A stretch of DNA of 64,000 bases from Pseudofrankia saprophytica (GTDB lineage: Bacteria > Actinomycetota > Actinomycetes > Frankiales > Frankiaceae), in NCBI RefSeq assembly GCF_000235425.2, contig NZ_KI912266.1, positions 612,273-676,272 on the forward strand, read 5' to 3'. Each line of letters opens with the position of its first letter. Position 1 is the stretch's first letter. The notes beneath the pieces were generated by a model. The model had not been told where the DNA came from. It was given only the letters and a program-made list of their open reading frames with translations, and ran no database searches. Shown one piece after another: positions 43,780 through 53,003 of the stretch. Made by a program: the position numbers and the translations under genes.

Positions 43780-43936
43780 CAGCGTGCTCGCCAATCATAG
43801 CGGCTCGACCGAGGGGTGTGGCGGCCGGCCGGGCGGCGGGTGCCGTCGCGCGAGGCGGATCTGTCAAGCGTCCGAGTCGGGGCGGGAGGTCCGGTCTGGT
43901 GGGGTTCGCGGTGGTCCTGGACGTACCTTGCGCGGC

Positions 43937-46900
43937 ATGCGAGTGGTACTGAGCGTTGCCGATCCGGTTCGCGGGGTCAGCACGGACGTCATGGTGGAGG
44001 CGGACGAGGAGACACCTGTCCGAGAGGTGGGGCGGGCGCTCGCCGGCCGCCTCCGCGCCGGGGCGGACCGTGCGCCCGTCGTGTTCGTCGACGGGCGCAC
44101 GGTGGACGGACGGCTCGATCTGCGGGAGTCGCCGCTGGTCGACGGGGTCGTGGTCGGCCTGGGGTCGGCGGCGGGGTGCCCCGCCGTGGGCGAGCCGGTC
44201 GGGCTGGTGGAGGCGCGGGTCGTCGGCGGACCGGGTGCCGGCGTGGTGCACCGGCTCGGGCCGGGCCGGTTTCTGATCGGCACCGGGCCGGACTGCGCCG
44301 TGCCGCTCGATGACCCGACGGTCGCGGACGTCGCGCTGGAGCTCATCGTCGGGGCGGATGGTTCGTGCGCCGTCGTCCCGGCGGGGGCGGGCGACGGGTT
44401 CGACGAGGTGCTCCTCGACGGGGAGCCGTTGCCGGCGGCCGGACGGCTGCTTCCTCTGCCGCTCGTCGCCGAGCGCGACGATGCCGCGCCGTTGCGGCCC
44501 GCGCCGATGTTGGCGGTGGGGGCGGTGTTGTTGACCGTGGCGGTCGCCGGGCCGCAGGATCTGGCGACCCGGCCGGCCGAGGACGGCCACCGGCGCGACG
44601 TGAACCGGCCGCCCCGGATGTCCCCGCCGCGGCCCGACGTCCGCTTCCGGCTGCCGCCCGCGCCCGCGCGACCCGAACGCCGCCCGATGCCGATCCTCGG
44701 GGCGCTGCTGCCGGCGGTGGGCGCGGGCGCGATGGCGTTCGCCCTGCACATCTACTACCTGCTGCTGCTCGCGCTGCTGGCACCGCTGGGCATGGTCGCC
44801 TCGCACCTGAGCGGCGGCCGGCTGGCCCGCCGGGCCCATCGCCGCGACCTCGCCGAGCACCGGCGCCGGCTGGCCGAGACGGAACGCGAGATCCACGCGG
44901 CGCTGGCGCGCGAGTGCGCCGAGCGGCGCCTGGGCGCACCGGACCCGGCCCAGGTGCTGCTCACCGCGGTCGGGCCGCGGCGACGGCTGTGGGAACGCCG
45001 CCGTGGCGATCCGGACTACCTGCGGCTGCGGCTCGGCACCGCCGACCTGCCGAGCGACCTGACGGTCGAGGACCCCGCCGATCAGCGACGGCATGACGGG
45101 CGCCAGCTACAGGGGTGGAGCCGGACCGTGCCGGACGTCCCGGTCACCGTGGCGCTCGCGGAGCACGGCGTGCTCGGTGTCGCCGGCCGTGGCGAGCTGC
45201 CGCGGGTGGTCGGCTGCTGGCTGCTCGCCCAGGCCGCCGTCCTGCACAGCCCGCTGGACCTGGTCGTCTACCTGCTGACCTGGTCGGACGGCGCGTCGGC
45301 CTGGGAGTGGGCTCGCTGGCTGCCGCATGCCCGCCCGTCGGCTGAGACTGACGGCCAGGAGGCCGCCCTCCGGGTCGGCCTGGACGAGGTCAGCAGGGCG
45401 CGCCGGATCGGGGAGCTGGCCCAGCTGGTCGCCGCACGGACCGCGGATCGGGGTGGCCGCCCCGGTGCCCCCGGCTCCCACGGCGGCACCCCCGTTGGAC
45501 TGCGGGGGCCGTCAGGCGCGCTCCCCGGTGAGCCGGACGTGCTCGTGATCCTCGACGGGGCGCGGGCGCTGCGCGGGTTGCCCGGCATGGTGTCGGTGCT
45601 GCGCGACGGGCCGGCGGTCGGGGTGTATTCGATCTGCCTGGACCGCGACGTCCGGCTGCTGCCCGCCGAGTGCCAGGCGGTGGCGGAGCAGGTCCCGAGC
45701 GGCCTGCGCGTCAGCCAGGCGAGTGGGGTCGTCGTCGACGACGCCCGGCCGGACCTGGTCGCGACCGCGGCGACGCTGGACCCGTCCGGCCAGACGCTCG
45801 ATGAGTCGGTCGTCACGGGTGGCGCGGCGGCCTGGTGCGAGCGGCTGGCCCGCGGGCTCGCCGCGCTGCGCGACGTCGGCGGCGATCGGGACGAGTCGAC
45901 GCTGCCCGCGGCGGCGCGGCTGCTCGACGTCCTCGCCCTCGATCCCCCGACGCCGGCCGCGGTCGCCGCCCGCTGGGCGGCAGCGCCCGGCGGGGACACC
46001 TCCTTCACGGTCGGGGTGGGGCACGGCGGGCCGTTCACGCTGGACCTGCGGCGGGATGGGCCGCACGGGCTGATCGCCGGCACGACCGGGTCGGGAAAGT
46101 CGGAGCTGCTGCAGTCGATCGTCGCGTCGCTCGCCGTGGCGAACCGGCCGGACGCGCTTACGTTCGTGCTCGTCGATTACAAAGGCGGAAGCGCTTTCGC
46201 CGACTGCATCGACCTTCCGCACTGCGTGGGACTCGTCACCGACCTGGACAGCCACCTGGTCGCCCGGGCACTCACCTCCCTGAACGCGGAACTTCGCCGA
46301 CGCGAGCACCTGCTCGCCGCCGCCGGCGCGAAGGACCTCGAGGACTATGACCGCCTGACCGGTCTTTCCCGTCCGAGTGCTTCTGCCCGTCCAGGTATCT
46401 CCGGCGCCGCCGGCCGGATCCCCGAGTTGCCGTGGCTGCCCGATCTACCACGGCCACCCGAGCTACCACGGCCACCCGAGCTACCACGGCTACCCGCGCC
46501 GCCACGGCTACCGCGGCTGGTGATCGTGATCGACGAGTTCGCCTCGCTGGCGAGGGAGCTGCCGGAGTTCGTCGCCGGTCTGGTGAACCTCGCGCAGCGC
46601 GGCCGGTCGCTGGGCATTCACCTGCTGCTCGCCACCCAGCGGCCCGCCGGCGTGGTCTCCCCGGAGATCAGGGCGAACACGAACCTGCGGATCGGCCTGC
46701 GGATGACCGACGCCGGCGAAAGCGCCGACGTGCTCGACGCGCCGAACGCCGCCCGGATCGGCCGGTCGACACCGGGACGGGCATTCGCGCGGCTCGGGCA
46801 CGCGTCGCTGGTGGCGTTCCAGACCGGCCGCGTCGGCGGCCGGCCGACGTCGCCGGGCCCAGCGACGGATGGAGGCGCGGGTGGCGGCGGGGGCGGCGCC

Positions 46901-49108
46901 GCGGGCGGGGCCGCGCGGGCGCCGTGGGTGGTCGAGCTGCCATGGGCGGCGCTGGGCGGGCCGCTTCCCCGCCGGCCGACGGAGGCGGCGGACGACGGCG
47001 CCGCCAGCGACCTGCGGCTGCTCGTCGACGCGGTGCGCGCCGCGGCCGAGCTGACCGGTGTCCCCCGGCAGCCTGGCCCATGGCTGCCGCCGCTGCCGCC
47101 GGTGGTCACGTTGGGCGACCTACTCGCCGACGCGGCACGCACACCGGCCGACCCGAGCGCCGCCCGTAGCGCCGTCCGCGGCGCCGCTGGCGGTGAGCAC
47201 GCGCGGCTGGCACCGGTCCCGGTCGGGCTGTCGGACCTGCCGGACGACCAGGACCAGCGTCCCTACCTGGTCGACCTCGACGGGCACGGTCACCTGCTGG
47301 TCGTCGGGTCAGCGCGATCCGGCCGGTCGACCGTGCTGCGGACGTTCGCGGGCGCGCTCGCGGCCACCGTGTCGTCCCGCGACGCTCATCTGTTCGGTCT
47401 CGACTGCGGCAACAACGCGCTGCTGGCTCTCACCGCGCTGCCGCACACCGGCGCCGTGGTCAGCGCGGACGCGCCCGAGCGGGTGGAACGGCTGTTCGCC
47501 CGGCTGCGCGCGGAGGTCGCCGGCCGGCAGGAGGCGTTCGCCAGCCGTGGCTACGCCGACCTGGGCGAGCAGCGCGCGGCCGAGCCGGCGGCCGCGCTGC
47601 CCTATCTGGTGCTGTTGCTCGACAGGTTCGAGGGCTTCCTGACCGCCTTCGAGAACGTCGACGGCGGACGGCTCGTCGACGAGCTGTCGCGACTGTTACG
47701 CGAAGGCCCGGCGGTCGGCCTGCGGGTGCTGGTCACCGCCGACCGGCGCGGGCTGACCGGCCGGGTCGCGTCCGCGATCGAGAACCGGCTGGTGCTGCGC
47801 CTCGCCGACCGGGGCGACTATCCCCTGGTTGGCCTGGCGAGCTCAGCCGTGCCGGACGGCGTGACGCCGGGACGCGGGTTCCGGCTCGGCGACGCCGTCG
47901 AGAACGCCCTGGGAGGCGCCGGCGGAGACCCTGGGCCACCTGGGTCTCGGCCACCTGGTGCGGCCCCGGCGGTCGAGACCCAGGTCGCGCTGCTCGCCCC
48001 CGATCCGGCCGGCAGGGCGCAGGTGGCCGCGCTCGCCCGGCTCGGCGGGTGGGCGGCCGCGCGGGATGGCGTGCCGCCCGGCCCGGCGACCGGTCCGCGC
48101 ACCGACCAGCGCCGGCCGATGCGGATCGACCCCCTGCCGTCCCGGATCACGCTGGCCGAGGCGGCAGCGCTCCCGGGGTCGCCATGGCCGGCGCTGGGAC
48201 GTGGCGGTGCGCCGGAGACACCGACACCGGCGCGGCGGGGTCTCGCGGAGGCGCCCGGAGGGGCTGGAACGGCGGCACCGTGGGCGGCCACGGCCACGGC
48301 ACCGGCAACGCCACCGCCACCTCCAGTGCCGCTGCTGGGTCTGGTCGGGGTCGGTGGCGACGAGCTGGGTCCGCTGATCGTGGACCTGGCCGCGGACGGC
48401 CCTGGCTTCACGGTCGCCGGGCCCGCGCGCTCCGGGCGCAGCACCGCGTTGGTCACCCTGGCGACGACCCTGCTCGCCGGCGGAACCCGGCTGGTCCTGA
48501 TCACGCCCCGGCCCTCGCCGCTGCGCGGACTGGCCGGCGCGCCGGGCGTGCTCGGCTCGCTGGGGGCCGACGCCGCCGCCGATGCCGACGAGGTGGCTCG
48601 GCTGCTGCCGGCCGCCGGCCGGCGCGACGACGCGCGGGCCGTGGCGGTGATGGTCGACGACGCGGAGCTGCTCGCCGACATGCCGCTGGCCGGCTGGCTC
48701 GCCGATTTCCTGCGCCGGGCGCGCGACACCGGGTCCGCGCTGGTCGCAGCCGGGACCACCGAGGATCTACTCGGCCAGTTCCGCGGATTCCTGGTGGACC
48801 TGCGCCGCTCCGGATCCGGACTGCTGCTCTGGCCCGGCGGACCGGCGGACGGCGAGTTGTTCGGCCGGCGGCTGTCCCGCGCGGCCGGAGGCGCCCGTCC
48901 CCCGGGGCGGGGGCTGTACTTCCGGCGCGGCCTGCCAGCACCCATCCAGGTCCAGGTCCCGGTCGGGGCCGGAGCCGGGGATGCCCAGATCGGGGGGTCT
49001 CACCCCCGAATGACGTACCGCCCTCGATCACCTACGCTCGCCCCGCCACCCGCCCTCGACGTCTACCGAGACGCGGGCGCCTGGATCCCCTTTCCCCGCG
49101 AACGGTGA
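43937..49108 (+). CDS. FHA-FtsK/SpoIIIE ATPase, EssC/EccC-like type VII secretion protein
   Basis: 1723 aa. Order: ubiquitin-like/EsaB-type strand pattern (about 1-80), FHA-like domain (about 95-185; GPGRFLIGTGPDCAVPLDDP), two membrane helices (about 250-290), then three FtsK-type ATPase modules. Module 1 has intact Walker A GTTGSGKSEL (Lys721) and Walker B LVIVIDEFASL, with a repeated Pro-Leu-Glu-Arg linker between them. Modules 2 and 3 have Arg for the Walker A Lys (R1130 in GSARSGRST and R1501 in GPARSGRST), as expected for degenerate regulatory sites. The N-terminal FHA resembles Firmicutes EssC more than mycobacterial EccC. It would drive export of the WXG100 proteins encoded just downstream. 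Confidence 0.9.
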   Translation: MRVVLSVADPVRGVSTDVMVEADEETPVREVGRALAGRLRAGADRAPVVFVDGRTVDGRLDLRESPLVDGVVVGLGSAAGCPAVGEPVGLVEARVVGGPGAGVVHRLGPGRFLIGTGPDCAVPLDDPTVADVALELIVGADGSCAVVPAGAGDGFDEVLLDGEPLPAAGRLLPLPLVAERDDAAPLRPAPMLAVGAVLLTVAVAGPQDLATRPAEDGHRRDVNRPPRMSPPRPDVRFRLPPAPARPERRPMPILGALLPAVGAGAMAFALHIYYLLLLALLAPLGMVASHLSGGRLARRAHRRDLAEHRRRLAETEREIHAALARECAERRLGAPDPAQVLLTAVGPRRRLWERRRGDPDYLRLRLGTADLPSDLTVEDPADQRRHDGRQLQGWSRTVPDVPVTVALAEHGVLGVAGRGELPRVVGCWLLAQAAVLHSPLDLVVYLLTWSDGASAWEWARWLPHARPSAETDGQEAALRVGLDEVSRARRIGELAQLVAARTADRGGRPGAPGSHGGTPVGLRGPSGALPGEPDVLVILDGARALRGLPGMVSVLRDGPAVGVYSICLDRDVRLLPAECQAVAEQVPSGLRVSQASGVVVDDARPDLVATAATLDPSGQTLDESVVTGGAAAWCERLARGLAALRDVGGDRDESTLPAAARLLDVLALDPPTPAAVAARWAAAPGGDTSFTVGVGHGGPFTLDLRRDGPHGLIAGTTGSGKSELLQSIVASLAVANRPDALTFVLVDYKGGSAFADCIDLPHCVGLVTDLDSHLVARALTSLNAELRRREHLLAAAGAKDLEDYDRLTGLSRPSASARPGISGAAGRIPELPWLPDLPRPPELPRPPELPRLPAPPRLPRLVIVIDEFASLARELPEFVAGLVNLAQRGRSLGIHLLLATQRPAGVVSPEIRANTNLRIGLRMTDAGESADVLDAPNAARIGRSTPGRAFARLGHASLVAFQTGRVGGRPTSPGPATDGGAGGGGGGAAGGAARAPWVVELPWAALGGPLPRRPTEAADDGAASDLRLLVDAVRAAAELTGVPRQPGPWLPPLPPVVTLGDLLADAARTPADPSAARSAVRGAAGGEHARLAPVPVGLSDLPDDQDQRPYLVDLDGHGHLLVVGSARSGRSTVLRTFAGALAATVSSRDAHLFGLDCGNNALLALTALPHTGAVVSADAPERVERLFARLRAEVAGRQEAFASRGYADLGEQRAAEPAAALPYLVLLLDRFEGFLTAFENVDGGRLVDELSRLLREGPAVGLRVLVTADRRGLTGRVASAIENRLVLRLADRGDYPLVGLASSAVPDGVTPGRGFRLGDAVENALGGAGGDPGPPGSRPPGAAPAVETQVALLAPDPAGRAQVAALARLGGWAAARDGVPPGPATGPRTDQRRPMRIDPLPSRITLAEAAALPGSPWPALGRGGAPETPTPARRGLAEAPGGAGTAAPWAATATAPATPPPPPVPLLGLVGVGGDELGPLIVDLAADGPGFTVAGPARSGRSTALVTLATTLLAGGTRLVLITPRPSPLRGLAGAPGVLGSLGADAAADADEVARLLPAAGRRDDARAVAVMVDDAELLADMPLAGWLADFLRRARDTGSALVAAGTTEDLLGQFRGFLVDLRRSGSGLLLWPGGPADGELFGRRLSRAAGGARPPGRGLYFRRGLPAPIQVQVPVGAGAGDAQIGGSHPRMTYRPRSPTLAPPPALDVYRDAGAWIPFPRER

Positions 49109-49120
49109 AGGAGCCGCCTC

Positions 49121-49390
49121 ATGAGAACGGTGACGACCCCGGCGGCGCAGGCCGCGGCCCGCGGCCTCGGCGACGAGCTGCCCGGCCTTGCCACGATCAC
49201 GACCGACCTGAGCCGTCACGGCGGCGTGCTGGCCGACCCGAAGAACTGGGAGGGCCCCAAGGCCCAGTCCTTCCGCACGCAGGTGTGGCCGGAGGTGGAG
49301 ACCACCCTGACGAACCTGCGGACCAACCTCGACGAGCTCGCGAGATCCATAGCGGAGATCAACCGCCGGATCGCCGACGCGGGCGCCTGA
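49121..49390 (+). CDS. WXG100-like protein (EsxA/EsxB-type), first of pair
   Basis: 89 aa, the standard size. Helix-turn-helix hairpin with the WXG motif in KNWEGPKAQSFR near residue 44. The first helix spans about 10-40 and the second about 50-88. No signal peptide. It starts 12 bp after the ATPase gene with AAGGAG upstream. Such proteins form four-helix dimers and are exported by type VII systems. The C-terminal YxxxD/E export signal is not evident (RIADAGA ends the protein); the signal may lie in the partner or elsewhere. Confidence 0.85.
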   Translation: MRTVTTPAAQAAARGLGDELPGLATITTDLSRHGGVLADPKNWEGPKAQSFRTQVWPEVETTLTNLRTNLDELARSIAEINRRIADAGA

Positions 49391-49474
49391 AGCTACGCCG
49401 GCCAGCCCTCGACGCCGTCCCGCTCGACGTTCGAGGACTCCACGTTCAAGGACTCGACGCCCAAGGAGATACCC

Positions 49475-49759
49475 ATGTCCGCCTCGGATGGGACCGTCCG
49501 CGGCACGCCGGAGGCCGTCACCGCGGTCGCCGGGCTCGGTGCCCTCGTCAACGGACCGCTGCTGAGAAAGTTCGACGACCTGCGTCGGCACGCGAACGTG
49601 CTCACCGACCCGGACAACTGGGACGGTCGCACGGCCACCGACTTCCGTTCGACCGTCTGGCCGTCCTATGAGCGGGCGCTCACCGACCTGCACGCACAGC
49701 TCGGCCGGCTGCGCACCCGGCTTGGCGAGATTCAGGACGACATCCAGAGCGCCGGCTAG
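49475..49759 (+). CDS. WXG100-like protein, second of pair
   Basis: 94 aa. WXG turn in DNWDGRTATDFRSTVWP near residue 49, flanked by two amphipathic helices (KFDDLRRHANVL and YERALTDLHAQLGRLRTRLG). ATG 49475 has AAGGAG upstream. It probably heterodimerises with the 89-aa protein 84 bp upstream; the gap holds three imperfect 15-bp direct repeats (GGACTC-rich, about 49425-49468). No obvious YxxxD/E tail. Confidence 0.85.
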   Translation: MSASDGTVRGTPEAVTAVAGLGALVNGPLLRKFDDLRRHANVLTDPDNWDGRTATDFRSTVWPSYERALTDLHAQLGRLRTRLGEIQDDIQSAG

Positions 49760-50016
49760 CCTCCCCACCAATCGGGTCTTTCGCGCCGGCTGGCCGGGCA
49801 GGGGCCCGACAGGTGTTGGCACATCCGGCCGATAGCACCGGGCAGCCACACCAGCCCGCCGGGAAATCCGAGCTTCTCGCGGAAGGTTCTGGGTAGAGGA
49901 CTGGCTGCCTGGTACCAGGTCGTCGGGCTACAACACCCTTGTCGGCATACACCACGATGACGCACAGTGATCAGACGGCGAACACGGTGATCAGACGGCG
50001 GGAAGGAGAGTCGCGA

Positions 50017-52947
50017 GTGGCCTTCGGGGGCGTGGGCAGGCGAAGGAACGGACGGCATGCCCGGCCGGCGCGGCCGAGCATCCCAGACCGGTGGCCCGAC
50101 GATGGGACGGCGCCGAGCCATCCGGGCCCGCCGTCGACCGGCGGCGGCGCCGAACCCGTCGCGCGCCAGCCGGCGCCAAGCCGAGGGCCGGGTGGCCGGT
50201 CGCTGCTTGCCGCCGGTCTGGTGGCCGCGCTGACCAGGCACGGCATGTCGACGCTGGCGGCCCGGCACCGCGCGGTCGGCGAGTCCCTGCGGCTGGCGGC
50301 CGACGTCGAGGCCGCGAATTTCCTCGACCGCGCCACCCGGCTGCTGTCCGCGGAGCTGGCCGCGCAGGGCAGGCCCCTGCCGCCGGTGTTCGCGGCGACG
50401 CTCACCGACGCCGCGTTGATCCTGCACCTGGCGCCGGCGCCGCTCGACCCGCCGCCCACGCCGTGGTGGAAGGCCGGCGCGCCCGGCACGTGGCGGATCG
50501 CACGTCTACCCGAGGCGCCGGACGGGCTGCCGGCCGCCGCGGTCGCGGCGATCCCGCCCGCGGTCCCGGCACCGTTCCCCGGCCTGGCGACCGTCGGGCA
50601 TGACGGGAACCGGGCCAGGATTCTCGTCGACATCGAGGGAGCGCCAGGCATCATCGCGATCGGCGGTGATGAGGGACGCGCCCGCGAGATCGCCATGTCG
50701 ATCGCCGTCGAACTGGCCACCAACCGGTGGTCGGACCAGCTGCGCATCCACCTGGTCGGATTCCCCGACGACCCGCCCGCGGTCGCGCCGGACCGGCTGC
50801 GCGCGGCCGCGACCGTCGACGACGCGCTGGCCGAGCTCGCGGCGCACGAGGAGGTGCGAGCCCGCGCGACGGGTTCGCCCTGGGATGGCTCCGACGCGGC
50901 GGGCGTGCTGCGAGGCCGGCAGGAGGCCAGGACCCAGGCGCTCTGGACGCCTGACCTGCTGGTGCTGGCCAGTACACCGGACGAGGCCGACGCGGCTGCG
51001 CTGGCGCGGTTCGCGCGCGGGCGGGGCCAGGCCGTCGGCGTGATCGTCGTCGGCGAGCTGGCGGCGGCCCGCTGGGTGTTCACCGCCACCCGGGACGGCC
51101 GGCTCTCGCTGGGAGTGCTCGGCATCGAGGTCACGGCGCAGCTTCTGCCTGTCGCGCAGCACGCGGTACTCGTCGACCTGTTCCGTTCCGTGGGCGGTGA
51201 CCCACCGGGTGACCCGTCGGGCGGCCCGCCGGCCGCGACCGACGAGGCCGGGCCGATTCCCCCACCGATCGGGGGCCGGGAGCGCGTCGCCGAAGACGGC
51301 GTCGGCCCTACCCGATCGGGCGACCGGACGCCTCCGGCCAGACCGGCCGTCGCTGCCAGGCCCATCGCCCCGGCGAGGCCCATCGCCCCGGCCAGGCTCG
51401 CCGCCCCCGCCGAGCCCGTCGCACCTCCCGGGCCCGGCGCACCGGCCAAGCCTGTCGCCCCGACCAGGCCCGCCGCCCCCGCCGCGCCTCCCAGGCCCGT
51501 CGCCCCCGGGGGCGGACCGCGGACCGCGGCCGCCACGTTCCTGCCCGCGGAACCGTTCCTGCCGACGGTGCCCGACGAGAGCCCACCCACCCAGCAGGCG
51601 CCTGTCGACCCCACCCGACCCGACGCTTCCTCCCCAGACCTGGGAGTTCCCGCCGCGCCACCCGCCGGTCTGGCTCCGCCGACGCGTCCCAGCCCCGCCG
51701 CGCCACCGCCCGGCCCGCCGGCGCCGGCGCCGGCGCCGACCGATCCGGGCACGACCGTTGGCCCGACCGATACCGACTCCGAGGCCCGCCCGACGCCGCC
51801 CGGCGCACCGGGCACGCTACCCAGCGGGGGCGGCCCCGCCGCTCCCCCGCCGACGGACTTCCCCGGCCGGCCGCCAGCCAGGCGGCCGCTGTCGGTGCTG
51901 GTTCCCACGACCCGTCACCGCGCTCCGCCGGACCCGGACGACACGGCCCCACCCGGCCTCGGGCAGCGGCACCGGGTGGCCGGGCTCCCCAACTCCGGCC
52001 CGCGGCCCGCCCCGGCGGGCCCGGTGTCGCCGCTCCACCTTCCCTACGCGGCCGCCACGCCACCCGCCGAGTTCGCCGGCCCGGGCGACGCGGAGATCCA
52101 GGTGCTCGGCCGGCCCGCCGTCCACGCACCGGGACCGGTGGCACGCGACCAGGTCGAGCCGTTGACGGAGCTAATCGTCTATCTGGCCCTGCATCCGGAC
52201 GGCGCACACCCGCGGGCGCTCTCGGCCGCGCTCCGGCAGGAGGGCGCCAGGAGCGCGAGCTCGGGCGGGGCCACTCCCGACGACGTCACGGCGGCCTCCC
52301 TCGGTCGCGCCAGAGACTGGCTCGGGACCGGCCCATCCGGCCATCCCCGGCTGGTCGCCGGCGCCGACGGGCGGCTACGGCTCGGCCAGGACGTCCACTG
52401 CGACTGGTGGGCGTTCGCCGCCCACGCCCATCGGGCGAGCCAGCCACCGAGGGCAGCCTCCAGTGGCACCGCCATCGCGACGGTCGGCAACGAGGCCGAC
52501 GCGGAGCTCGCGGCGGCACTGGGCCTGGTCACCGGCCCGCTCCTGGCGGACCTCCCGGCCGGCAGGTATGGCTGGCTGCGCTCGACCGGGCTCGAGGCCG
52601 GCCTGCGCGCGGCGGTCGTCGACGTCGCCCACCGCCTGGCCGAACGCAGCCTGCAGGCGGGCGACACCGCGACCGCGATGGCCGCGTGCCGGACCGGGCT
52701 TCGCGCCGTCCCGGCCGCCGAGTCCCTCTGGCGCGACCTGCTGCGCACGGTCGCCGCCCGCGGCGACCGTCACACCCTCGAGGCCGTCGCCGCCGAGATG
52801 TACCGGGCGCTGCCAGCCGCGACGGCGTCCCGGCCCGGAGGCGGCCTGCCGCGTGGGCGCCGTGCCCAGAACCGTCCGACCGAGCCCGAGACGAACGCCC
52901 TCGTCAAGGCCCTCCTGCCCGGCTACCGCCACCGCGACCGGCGCTAG
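50017..52947 (+). CDS. Large BTAD-domain protein at the type VII locus
   Basis: 976 aa from GTG 50017, chosen for GGAAGGAGAG 6 nt upstream; the frame is open to 49939. Residues about 20-70 are disordered and basic; a hydrophobic LLAAGLVAAL lies near 70. A folded region (about 80-395) resembles the alpha/beta part of actinomycete BTAD membrane regulators (RILVDIEGAPGIIAIGGDEG). A Pro/Ala-rich disordered stretch (about 400-680) follows. The C-terminus (about 690-960) is a winged-helix plus BTAD module: DAEIQVLGRPAVHAPGPVAR, LIVYLALHPDGAHPRALSAA, then helical repeats. It may couple export status to transcription, or act as a structural partner. Confidence 0.72.
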   Translation: MAFGGVGRRRNGRHARPARPSIPDRWPDDGTAPSHPGPPSTGGGAEPVARQPAPSRGPGGRSLLAAGLVAALTRHGMSTLAARHRAVGESLRLAADVEAANFLDRATRLLSAELAAQGRPLPPVFAATLTDAALILHLAPAPLDPPPTPWWKAGAPGTWRIARLPEAPDGLPAAAVAAIPPAVPAPFPGLATVGHDGNRARILVDIEGAPGIIAIGGDEGRAREIAMSIAVELATNRWSDQLRIHLVGFPDDPPAVAPDRLRAAATVDDALAELAAHEEVRARATGSPWDGSDAAGVLRGRQEARTQALWTPDLLVLASTPDEADAAALARFARGRGQAVGVIVVGELAAARWVFTATRDGRLSLGVLGIEVTAQLLPVAQHAVLVDLFRSVGGDPPGDPSGGPPAATDEAGPIPPPIGGRERVAEDGVGPTRSGDRTPPARPAVAARPIAPARPIAPARLAAPAEPVAPPGPGAPAKPVAPTRPAAPAAPPRPVAPGGGPRTAAATFLPAEPFLPTVPDESPPTQQAPVDPTRPDASSPDLGVPAAPPAGLAPPTRPSPAAPPPGPPAPAPAPTDPGTTVGPTDTDSEARPTPPGAPGTLPSGGGPAAPPPTDFPGRPPARRPLSVLVPTTRHRAPPDPDDTAPPGLGQRHRVAGLPNSGPRPAPAGPVSPLHLPYAAATPPAEFAGPGDAEIQVLGRPAVHAPGPVARDQVEPLTELIVYLALHPDGAHPRALSAALRQEGARSASSGGATPDDVTAASLGRARDWLGTGPSGHPRLVAGADGRLRLGQDVHCDWWAFAAHAHRASQPPRAASSGTAIATVGNEADAELAAALGLVTGPLLADLPAGRYGWLRSTGLEAGLRAAVVDVAHRLAERSLQAGDTATAMAACRTGLRAVPAAESLWRDLLRTVAARGDRHTLEAVAAEMYRALPAATASRPGGGLPRGRRAQNRPTEPETNALVKALLPGYRHRDRR

Positions 52948-53003
52948 CTGAGCTGAGCTAGAAATGGAACCGGACTGGGTCTGGAATGGGAAGAGGTATC
53001 CGC

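Noticed and set aside
43690-43937. tRNA-Ser as an integration site for the type VII-like block
   Set aside because: No integrase gene and no direct repeat of the tRNA 3' end are visible in the window, so an island boundary cannot be supported.
48049-49671. Frame of 540 aa spanning the end of the ATPase gene and both WXG100 genes
   Set aside because: It is an out-of-frame shadow with Arg-rich composition. The WXG100 genes have proper ribosome-binding sites and family motifs.
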